Shown here piece after piece: positions 1 to 4,903 of a DNA stretch of 7,423 bases. Origin of the DNA: an uncultured Clostridium sp. (GTDB lineage: Bacteria; Bacillota; Clostridia; Lachnospirales; Lachnospiraceae); NCBI GenBank assembly GCA_958442925.1, contig CAUCIO010000106.1:1-7423 (forward strand), written 5' to 3'. The notes below the pieces were generated by a model that saw only the letters and a list, made by a program, of their open reading frames with translations, was not told the DNA's origin and searched no databases. How positions within the stretch are numbered: position 1 is the stretch's first letter; each line of letters opens with the position of its first letter. The position numbers and the translations under genes are program-made.

Positions 1-2
1 TT

Positions 3-593
3 TCTCCCCGCTTTTTTTCCAGGACATATCCTCTTCAGATGACAGAAGAGGGGGAGCTTATTTTCTCCTGTTTCCGTGTTAAAAGCAGGGATTTAAAGAA
101 GAACCTGGAGGGCTGTCATTCTGTTATTCTGTTTGGGGCAACGCTGGGGGCAGGCGTGGATTTCCTGCTTCGCAGATACGCGGTTTTAGATATGAGCCGG
201 GCCGCTGTGATGCAGGCAGCTTCAGCGGCCATGATAGAAGCCTACTGTAACATGAAGAACCGCCGCCTGGAGAAAGAATACCGAAAAAAGAGGCAGATCC
301 TCTGTCCCAGATTCAGTCCGGGCTATGGAGACTTTCCTCTGGCGTTCCAGGAGAAATTTGCGCTGGCCCTGGAGCTTGAGAAGACGGTGGGTATTACCCT
401 GACGGAAGGATTTCTCATGATGCCTTCCAAATCAGTGACAGCGGTGATTGGCGTCAAAGAGGAAGCGGCGTGTTCTGGGGAAAGAGCTGTGAAAGCAGCA
501 GACAGTAAATGCCGGACCTGCAGCAAAACAGACTGTCTCTACCGGGAACCATGGCAGGCAGAAAAATACTGCAAAGAAGAAATACTTCGTTAA
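3..593 (+). CDS. Stand-alone methionine synthase (B12-dependent) reactivation-domain protein, 5' end outside window
   Basis: This protein matches the activation domain that forms the C-terminus of long MetH enzymes such as that of E. coli. That domain binds S-adenosylmethionine and helps reductively remethylate cobalamin that has oxidised to cob(II)alamin. Seen here: the pattern SRDLKKNLEGC, then a VILFGATLGAGVD segment, an SAAMIEAYC helix, the AdoMet-site motif RFSPGYGDFPL (R91 and G95-Y96 counted from the ATG at 39) and an MMPSKSVTAVIGV strand. The frame is open from base 3 with no stop, and the codons before the ATG at 39 (reading RTYPLQ) resemble the family, so the true start is probably upstream. 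The C-terminal tail carries C158-x2-C161-x4-C166, absent from the E. coli domain, perhaps a metal site. It ends 31 nt before metH on the same strand, so the two are probably one operon. The family call is firm; the role of the tail is inference. Confidence 0.88.
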   Translation, partial: SPRFFSRTYPLQMTEEGELIFSCFRVKSRDLKKNLEGCHSVILFGATLGAGVDFLLRRYAVLDMSRAAVMQAASAAMIEAYCNMKNRRLEKEYRKKRQILCPRFSPGYGDFPLAFQEKFALALELEKTVGITLTEGFLMMPSKSVTAVIGVKEEAACSGERAVKAADSKCRTCSKTDCLYREPWQAEKYCKEEILR

Positions 594-624
594 AACAGAG
601 AACAGAGAGTGCGAGGAAATAGAG

Positions 625-1977
625 ATGGACAGAGGGAAACAGAAAACAACAGGAAAACCTGCAGTGCTGGCAGAGCTTGAAAGGAGAATTCTCTTTTTTG
701 ACGGAGGCACAGGAAGCCTTCTGCAGGCGGCAGGCCTGAAGGCAGGAGAGCTGCCTGAGACATGGAATATCACCCACCCGGAGGAAGTGGTGAGAATCCA
801 TCGCGATTACCTGAATGCAGGCTGCGATATGGTAAAGACCAATACGTTCGGAGCCAACAGCCTGAAATTTAACGAACACACAGAATTTACGCTGAAGGAA
901 ATCATAACAGCGGCGACAGAAAACGCCAGACAGGCAGTCCGGGAGGCAGGACACGGCTGGGTTGCTCTGGATCTGGGGCCGACAGGCAGGCTCTTAAAGC
1001 CTATGGGAGACCTGGAGTTTGAGACAGCTGCGGCTCTGTACCGTGAAGCAGCAGAAATAGGAATACAGGCAGGAGCAGATCTGATTCTTATTGAAACCAT
1101 GAGCGACAGCTATGAGCTGAAAGCAGCGGTTCTGGGAGCTAAGGAGGCCCTGGAGAGCCAGGGACGGATCGCAGGGGAGAATCGGCTTCCTGTGTTTGCT
1201 ACCGTGATTTTTGACGAAAAAGGGAAGCTTCTGACAGGAGGAACCGCGCGCTCTGTCATTGCGCTGCTGGAAGGTCTGGGCGTGGATGCTCTGGGCATCA
1301 ACTGCGGTCTGGGGCCAGTGGAGATGAAGGAGATTGTAAAGGAATATGTTAAATACGCTTCTCTTCCCATTATCGTAAACCCCAATGCAGGACTTCCGCG
1401 GAGCGAAGGCGGAAAAACAGTCTATGACATTGATGGGGAAACGTTTGCAGAGGCTATGGAAGAACTGGTGGATCTGGGTATTTCCATAGCTGGAGGCTGC
1501 TGCGGAACGACTCCGGATCACATCAGAAGGCTGATTGAGCGGTGCAGAGAAAAGGAGCAGAAACTTCCTGAGGAAAAGACAGAAACAGTGGTCGCTTCCT
1601 ATGCCCAGATTGTGGAGATTGGAAAAAATCCGACAGTAATCGGAGAGAGGATTAACCCTACAGGAAAATCTAAGTTTAAGGAAGCTCTGCGGACTCACAA
1701 CATGGAATACATTCTCAGGGAGGGAGTGCTTCAGCAGGAGAACGGAGCACAGATTCTGGACGTCAATGTAGGCCTTCCAGAGATTGACGAACCTGCCATG
1801 ATGGAGGAGGCAGTGCGGGAACTGCAGAGCATTATTGATCTGCCTCTTCAGATTGATACAGCAGATGGGAATGCTCTGGAGCGGGCATTGAGAGTGTATA
1901 ATGGAAAACCGCTGGTCAACTCTGTAAACGGGAAGAAAGAGAGTATGGAGACGGTGTTCCCTCTGGTGAAAAAGTAA
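625..1977 (+). CDS. metH: Methionine synthase MetH, N-terminal part: homocysteine-binding domain plus first half of methyl-THF domain
   Basis: This is the N-terminal part of cobalamin-dependent methionine synthase, which moves a methyl group from 5-methyl-THF through cobalamin to homocysteine. Residues 20-305 form the homocysteine-binding barrel, starting FFDGGTGSLLQ. The three zinc-binding cysteines are present: C227 (GINCGLGP) and C292-C293 (GGCCGTTPDHI). Residues 325-450 begin the pterin-binding barrel, with VIGERINPTGK at 338-348, DVNVG at 379-383, DTAD at 411-414 and NSVNG at 432-436. The protein stops after PLVKK at a TAA (1975-1977), and the same frame then continues with the missing half of the domain. 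An intact gene would encode about 825 residues, normal for the short clostridial MetH that lacks the reactivation domain. Start: GAGGA at 613-617 is 7 nt before the ATG. Either this is a natural split gene, a recent nonsense mutation, or a base-call error. Confidence 0.9.
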   Translation: MDRGKQKTTGKPAVLAELERRILFFDGGTGSLLQAAGLKAGELPETWNITHPEEVVRIHRDYLNAGCDMVKTNTFGANSLKFNEHTEFTLKEIITAATENARQAVREAGHGWVALDLGPTGRLLKPMGDLEFETAAALYREAAEIGIQAGADLILIETMSDSYELKAAVLGAKEALESQGRIAGENRLPVFATVIFDEKGKLLTGGTARSVIALLEGLGVDALGINCGLGPVEMKEIVKEYVKYASLPIIVNPNAGLPRSEGGKTVYDIDGETFAEAMEELVDLGISIAGGCCGTTPDHIRRLIERCREKEQKLPEEKTETVVASYAQIVEIGKNPTVIGERINPTGKSKFKEALRTHNMEYILREGVLQQENGAQILDVNVGLPEIDEPAMMEEAVRELQSIIDLPLQIDTADGNALERALRVYNGKPLVNSVNGKKESMETVFPLVKK

Positions 1978-1992
1978 GGAGGCGTGGTTGTG
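1975..1992 (+). promoter_or_regulatory. Ribosome-binding site overlapping the premature metH stop codon, with restart GTG
   Basis: The stop codon and the next two codons (GGA, GGC) spell TAAGGAGG at 1975-1982, of which AAGGAGG is a full match to the anti-Shine-Dalgarno region of clostridial 16S rRNA. The GTG at 1990 lies 7 nt after it, which is optimal spacing; another GTG at 1984 is only 1 nt away. Both GTGs are in the original metH frame. A ribosome ending at the TAA would sit directly on this site, so coupled restart is plausible. Seen: the sequence and spacing. Inferred: that it is used. Confidence 0.6.
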
Positions 1993-3102
1993 GCTCTGAC
2001 TCTGGATGAAAATGGCATTCCAGCCACAGCAGACGGACGTCTTGCGGTGGCAGAGCGTATTTACCAGAGGGCGGCAGAATATGGAATCCATAAGAAAGAC
2101 ATTATCATCGATCCCCTCTGCATGACGGTCAGTTCAGAACCTCAGGGAGCGCTTACTACTTTGGAGGCAGTGCGCCGGGTGAGGGATGAGCTGGGCGGAA
2201 AAACTATTCTCGGCGTGTCCAATATATCCTTTGGACTGCCCCAGAGAGAAATTATCAATGCCTCTTTCTTTACCATGGCACTGATGAACGGCTTAAATGC
2301 AGCGATTATCAATCCCAATTCCGAAGCCATGATGCGCTCCCTGTACAGCTTCCGGGCTCTGGCAGCGCTGGATGAAAACTGTGCAGACTACATTGGCAGA
2401 TATGGGAGCCAGAACAGCCAGGCCGCGCTTTCAGCTTCTTTACGACCAGGCGGGCAGGCGGAAAAGGCAGCGGGAAAGCCCAGGGAGCTTCTCAGAGAAA
2501 GCGTAATCAGGGGATTAAAGGAACAGGCTGCAGAGCAGGCTGCCCTGGCTTTAAAGGAAGCAGATTCTCTGGAGATTATTAATTCCTGTATGATTCCGGC
2601 GCTGGACACTGTAGGGAAAGGGTTTGAGAAGGGAACCTTGTTTCTTCCACAGCTTTTAATGAGCGCAGAAGCCGCTAAGGCAGCTTTTGATGTAATAAAA
2701 GAAGCTATGGCAGGAACGGGACAGACACAGGAGAAAAAAGGTGTGATTATCCTGGCTACTGTCAAGGGAGACATCCATGATATCGGAAAAAATATTGTAA
2801 AGGTATTGCTTGAAAACTACAGCTATGAGGTGGTGGATCTGGGCCGGGACGTACCGCCGGAGAGAATTGCGGAGGAGACAGTGAAGCGTCACGCTCCGCT
2901 GGTGGGACTCAGCGCTCTCATGACTACCACAGTTCCCAGTATGGAGGCGACCATTAAACTCCTGAGGACAGAAGCTCCCTGGACCAGGATTATGGTGGGG
3001 GGAGCTGTGCTGACAGCAGAGTATGCACAGTCCATAGGGGCAGACTCCTACTGCAGAGACGCTATGGCCTCTGTCAACTATGCGCAGAAGGTAATTGAAT
3101 AG
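1990..3102 (+). CDS. metH: Methionine synthase MetH, C-terminal part: second half of methyl-THF domain, cobalamin cap and cobalamin-binding domain
   Basis: This reading frame continues the upstream metH fragment in the same frame after a single TAA. Numbering from the alternative GTG at 1984, residues 2-112 finish the pterin-binding barrel (VVALTLDENGIP, IIIDPLCMTVS, ILGVSNISFGLP, NAAIINP). Residues 165-245 are the four-helix cobalamin cap, including LFLPQLLMSAEA. Residues 252-372 are the Rossmann-like B12-binding domain. The cobalt-ligand motif DxHxxG is intact (D263, H265, G268), as are the nucleotide-tail contacts GLSALMTTT (308-316) and VGGA (338-341). The C-terminus near YCRDA is normal for the family. 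GTG at 1990 is preferred because it is 7 nt from AAGGAGG; GTG at 1984 is too close. No catalytic residue is missing, so the two parts together keep every MetH function. If the stop is a sequencing error, this and the 625-1977 frame are one gene. Confidence 0.88.
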   Translation: MALTLDENGIPATADGRLAVAERIYQRAAEYGIHKKDIIIDPLCMTVSSEPQGALTTLEAVRRVRDELGGKTILGVSNISFGLPQREIINASFFTMALMNGLNAAIINPNSEAMMRSLYSFRALAALDENCADYIGRYGSQNSQAALSASLRPGGQAEKAAGKPRELLRESVIRGLKEQAAEQAALALKEADSLEIINSCMIPALDTVGKGFEKGTLFLPQLLMSAEAAKAAFDVIKEAMAGTGQTQEKKGVIILATVKGDIHDIGKNIVKVLLENYSYEVVDLGRDVPPERIAEETVKRHAPLVGLSALMTTTVPSMEATIKLLRTEAPWTRIMVGGAVLTAEYAQSIGADSYCRDAMASVNYAQKVIE

Positions 3103-3210
3103 AGAAAATAAATAAAAAAGACAGAACTGACAGGAAAATAACACTGCATAATGCACAAAAAACAGGCGGCTTGAGAGCGGCTTTCAGACAGAAGGACAAA
3201 TAAAGTTTAC

Positions 3211-3239
3211 TTGACAGAAAAGGGAAATTGTAATAGAAT
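3211..3239 (+). promoter_or_regulatory. Sigma-A promoter for the HPr gene
   Basis: TTGACA at 3211-3216 is a perfect -35 box and TAGAAT at 3234-3239 is a five-of-six -10 box, separated by the ideal 17 nt. Transcription should begin near 3246, giving a leader of about 57 nt. The 200-base gap between metH and HPr (3103-3302) otherwise holds no gene. I found no clear terminator for metH in it. Confidence 0.85.
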
Positions 3240-3302
3240 TTTCTATATCAGACGAGGAGTTAAGACACTCCCAGGAAACGAAACAGTAGAGGAGACGAGC
3301 TT

Positions 3303-3569
3303 ATGTTATCTAAGAAATTGACAGTTGTGAATCCGTCCGGTCTGCACTTAAGACCAGCGGGAGTTTTATCCCAGGCAGCGATGAAATTCAAAAGTGACGT
3401 CATCATTGAGTGCGGCGAGAAGAGAATCGTTGCAAAGAGTGTGCTGAATGTTATGGCAGCAGGAATCAAGTGCGGGACAGAGATTAACCTGATCTGCGAC
3501 GGCGAGGACGAGGAGGCAGCGATGGAAGCTCTCTCCGCAGCGATTGAGAGCGGACTCGGCGAGAAATAA
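3303..3569 (+). CDS. HPr family phosphocarrier protein
   Basis: This is a small cytoplasmic PTS protein. HPr receives phosphate from enzyme I on His15 and passes it to sugar-specific EIIA proteins; in Firmicutes Ser46 is phosphorylated by HPr kinase for CcpA-dependent catabolite control. At 88 residues it has the usual length. His15 and Arg17 are in the active-site loop NPSGLHLRPAG (10-20), and Ser46 is in KSVLNVMAAG (45-54). Leu16 replaces the usual Ala between His15 and Arg17, and the Ser46 region differs from the common KSIMGVMSLG pattern, so this is a divergent member. It could be the general HPr or a second copy with a regulatory role. Start: AGAGGAG at 3288-3294 is 8 nt before the ATG. 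It forms a one-gene transcription unit, with a promoter at 3211-3239 and a terminator at 3590-3624. Enzyme I is not in the window. Confidence 0.93.
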   Translation: MLSKKLTVVNPSGLHLRPAGVLSQAAMKFKSDVIIECGEKRIVAKSVLNVMAAGIKCGTEINLICDGEDEEAAMEALSAAIESGLGEK

Positions 3570-3589
3570 TTCCATTTTATATGGGTATG

Positions 3590-3624
3590 AAAGTGTGCGC
3601 AGCGAGGCGCACACTTTTACTTTA
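3590..3624 (+). terminator. Intrinsic terminator of the HPr gene
   Basis: A perfect 11-bp stem is formed by AAAGTGTGCGC (3590-3600) and GCGCACACTTT (3607-3617), with a 6-nt loop, followed by a T-rich tail (TTTACTTT region to 3624). It lies 20 nt after the HPr stop codon. It should isolate HPr from the thioesterase gene. Confidence 0.92.
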
Positions 3625-3655
3625 TGTCATAGGAAGGCGTATCCTGTGACATAAA
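3621..3655. repeat. 14-bp inverted repeat between the HPr terminator and the thioesterase gene
   Basis: TTTATGTCATAGGA (3621-3634) pairs with TCCTGTGACATAAA (3642-3655) around a 7-nt loop; 13 pairs are Watson-Crick and one is G-U. It starts within the T tail of the HPr terminator and ends 75 nt before the thioesterase ATG. No run of T follows on the plus strand (the next bases are AAA), so it is not a standard terminator for that strand. It could be a regulator-binding site, a transcript-stabilising stem or a back-up terminator. I could not match it to a known operator. Confidence 0.75.
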
Positions 3656-3730
3656 AAACATTCCGCTCAGGATGCGCGCTCGTGTGAAGAAAAAGCCTGC
3701 AAAGCTGCGATCAGTGAAGGAGGTATGGAT

Positions 3731-4171
3731 ATGAAATACGAAGTTTATGAACACAAGACACAGTATTACGAGACAGATCAGATGGGAATCATTCATCACT
3801 CCAATTATATCCGCTGGTTTGAGGAAGCCAGAGTCCATATGATGGAGCAGATGGGAATGGGCTATGACGCCATGGAAGAGGCAGGCGTAATCAGTCCTGT
3901 GATTTCCATACACTGCGAGTATAAGAGTATGACCCGTTTCGGAGAGACCGTGAGGATTATTACGAATCTGAAGGAATATAATGGAATCAGGATGACCATT
4001 GAGTATACTGTGCTGGACTGTGAGACAGGCCAGGTGCGCTGCGTAGGAGAGAGCCGCCACTGTTTCCTGACCAGGGACGGGAATCCTGTTTCCCTGAAAC
4101 GCAATTATATTGAGATGGACAAGGCATTCCGGGAATTTAAGAAAGAGACTGAGGAAAATGAAAATGCTTGA
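3731..4171 (+). CDS. Acyl-CoA thioesterase of the YbgC/FadM (4-hydroxybenzoyl-CoA thioesterase) hotdog family
   Basis: This is a single-domain hotdog-fold enzyme of 146 residues, the usual size, expected to hydrolyse acyl-CoA thioesters in the cytoplasm. The active-site signature is clear: Y-E-T-D16-Q-M-G19-I-I-H-H23-S-N-Y26, followed by the long helix IRWFEEARVHMMEQMG. Asp16 matches the catalytic Asp of the family. The later strands YKSMTRFGETVRIITN and GQVRCVGESRHCFL are also typical. Two ATGs are possible: 3725 lies 1 nt after AAGGAGG (3717-3723), while 3731 is 7 nt away, so 3731 is chosen. No promoter was recognised in front. The last 8 bases overlap the PAP2 gene, so the two are likely translated together. 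The substrate cannot be read from the sequence; YbgC-type enzymes vary from short-chain to longer acyl-CoAs. Confidence 0.9.
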   Translation: MKYEVYEHKTQYYETDQMGIIHHSNYIRWFEEARVHMMEQMGMGYDAMEEAGVISPVISIHCEYKSMTRFGETVRIITNLKEYNGIRMTIEYTVLDCETGQVRCVGESRHCFLTRDGNPVSLKRNYIEMDKAFREFKKETEENENA

Positions 4172-4718
4172 CATGGAGTTTGAGCTTCTGTACTGGCTTC
4201 AGGAATTTCACAGCCCTGTTTTAGATCAGGTGATGGAGACAGTCACCCACCTGGGGGACAAGGGCTGGTTTTTTATCCTGCTGGGAACTGTGCTCTTTCT
4301 TATTCCCAGAACCCGCAGAGCAGGGCTTGCAGTGCTTTTGTCCCTGCTTTGCGGGCTGATTGTGGGCAATCTGTGTCTGAAAAATCTGATTATGCGGCCC
4401 AGACCCTGCTGGACAGACACAGCCGTGCCGCTGCTGATTCCAGTTCCCCATGACTATTCCTTCCCATCGGGGCACACTCTGGCCGCGTTTGAGACTGCTG
4501 CGAGTATTTTCCTTGTCAACCGGAGATGGGGAACAGTTTTTCTGGCCTTTGCTGTCTTAATCGGACTTTCCAGAATGTATCTGTTTGTGCATTTTCCTAC
4601 TGATGTGTTAGGCCGAGCATCCCTGGGAGTTTTAATTGCATGGTTTGTAAATAAAGGGATTGAAAAGTACCATTTGTGTGATATACTGAGAGTACAAAAC
4701 AACAAGAAAGCAGAGTAG
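4164..4718 (+). CDS. PAP2 family integral membrane phosphatase
   Basis: This is a membrane phosphatase of the PAP2/acid phosphatase superfamily, which removes phosphate from lipids such as phosphatidic acid, phosphatidylglycerophosphate or undecaprenyl pyrophosphate. All three catalytic motifs are intact in the 184-residue product: K73-x6-R80-P81 (KNLIMRPRP), P101-S-G-H104 (SFPSGHT) and S136-R-x5-H143-x3-D147 (SRMYLFVHFPTD). Hydrophobic segments lie near residues 34-48, 53-72, 105-118, 122-140 and 148-162, as expected for the family. ATG 4164 is chosen because GAGG (4151-4154) is 9 nt upstream; ATG 4158 is too close, and an upstream ATG at 4110 would add a basic stretch lying inside the thioesterase gene. 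It overlaps the thioesterase by 8 nt, suggesting coupled translation and perhaps a shared lipid or acyl role. Its last codons also hold the folT promoter, and its TAG stop is part of the THF aptamer. The exact substrate is not known. Confidence 0.9.
   Translation: MLDMEFELLYWLQEFHSPVLDQVMETVTHLGDKGWFFILLGTVLFLIPRTRRAGLAVLLSLLCGLIVGNLCLKNLIMRPRPCWTDTAVPLLIPVPHDYSFPSGHTLAAFETAASIFLVNRRWGTVFLAFAVLIGLSRMYLFVHFPTDVLGRASLGVLIAWFVNKGIEKYHLCDILRVQNNKKAE
4660..4687 (+). promoter_or_regulatory. Promoter for the riboswitch-folT transcript, inside the PAP2 coding end
   Basis: TTGAAA (4660-4665) and TATACT (4682-4687) are separated by 16 nt, and TG at 4679-4680 makes an extended -10 box (TGATATACT). The predicted start near 4694 is about 16 nt before the THF aptamer. 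folT could therefore be transcribed independently of the thioesterase-PAP2 pair, although read-through from them is also possible because no terminator lies between. Confidence 0.7.
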
Positions 4719-4807
4719 GGGATCAGGCGTTAAGTGCCGGCTGGACAGGGAGTTGCCAGCTGGACGAAAAAGAGTTTCTTTGCGGTCGGTTCCCCGCATC
4801 CCGCTGC
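4710..4807 (+). promoter_or_regulatory. Tetrahydrofolate (THF) riboswitch aptamer
   Basis: The region matches the class of THF riboswitches found upstream of folT in Clostridia. Helix P1 is GCAG (4710-4713) with CTGC (4804-4807); AGTAG follows as the internal-loop strand. P2 includes GGGGA (4718-4722) with TCCCC (4791-4795). The highly conserved GCGTTAAGTG is at 4727-4736. P3 is an 8-bp stem, 4737-4744 with 4756-4763, closing the loop ACAGGGAGTTG. GACGAA follows at 4763-4768, GCGG at 4782-4785 and the conserved GCATCC at 4796-4801. These elements are in the same order as in the Eubacterium siraeum aptamer as I recall it. THF binding in this class lowers expression of folate uptake genes. The 5' part contains the stop codon of the PAP2 gene (4716-4718). 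Confidence 0.94.
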
Positions 4808-4823
4808 ATCCTCGGAATATACT

Positions 4824-4848
4824 GCTGCCCTGTTTCGTACAGGGCGGC
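4824..4848 (+). other. Hairpin in the folT leader, between aptamer and ribosome site
   Basis: GCTGCCCTGT (4824-4833) pairs with ACAGGGCGGC (4839-4848) over a TTCGT loop, giving 10 bp with one G-U pair. No T run follows, so it is not a terminator. It sits inside the span that would be looped out by the proposed anti-sequestor pairing (4794-4800 with 4865-4871) and may bring those two strands together. Confidence 0.75.
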
Positions 4849-4856
4849 GCGAAAAG

Positions 4857-4903
4857 ACCTTCCTGGTGCGGTTTGAGATTCTGCGCAAAGGAGGTATTTT
4901 TTT
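4857..4903 (+). promoter_or_regulatory. Expression platform of the THF riboswitch: hairpin hiding the folT ribosome site, possibly also a terminator
   Basis: Pairs 4857-4860 with 4892-4895, 4862-4864 with 4889-4891, and 4866-4871 with 4881-4886 form a stem of 13 bp with one bulge (4861), a small internal loop and a 9-nt loop. The 3' side contains the folT Shine-Dalgarno sequence AAAGGAGGT (4887-4895), so the folded hairpin blocks ribosome access. Seven T residues (4897-4903) follow directly before the ATG, so the same stem could end transcription. Either outcome gives folT off. Confidence 0.78.

Noticed and set aside
454..954. Minus-strand open frame spanning the junction of the reactivation gene and metH
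   Set aside because: Antisense to two recognised genes, low-complexity Cys/Phe/Leu-rich product, no ribosome site support.
1975..1977. TAA read as an amino acid through a changed genetic code or programmed read-through
   Set aside because: Other genes here end in TAA at the expected C-terminus (reactivation protein, HPr), so code change is unlikely; no read-through signal was recognised after the stop. A mutation, base error or restart explains it more simply.
994..2091. Long open frame of 365 codons on the minus strand opposite metH
   Set aside because: It mirrors a well-supported gene with full domain motifs on the plus strand. Its translation is rich in Cys, His, Ser and Phe with no recognisable fold, typical of an antisense shadow.
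3145..3155. Short palindrome TGCATAATGCA after metH
   Set aside because: Only 5 bp per arm, no T run, far from any promoter element; likely chance in an AT-rich gap.
4110..4163. Earlier ATG for the PAP2 gene at 4110, adding a basic N-terminus
   Set aside because: It would overlap the thioesterase by 62 nt and the added stretch is not like the family; ATG 4164 has a well-spaced GAGG.
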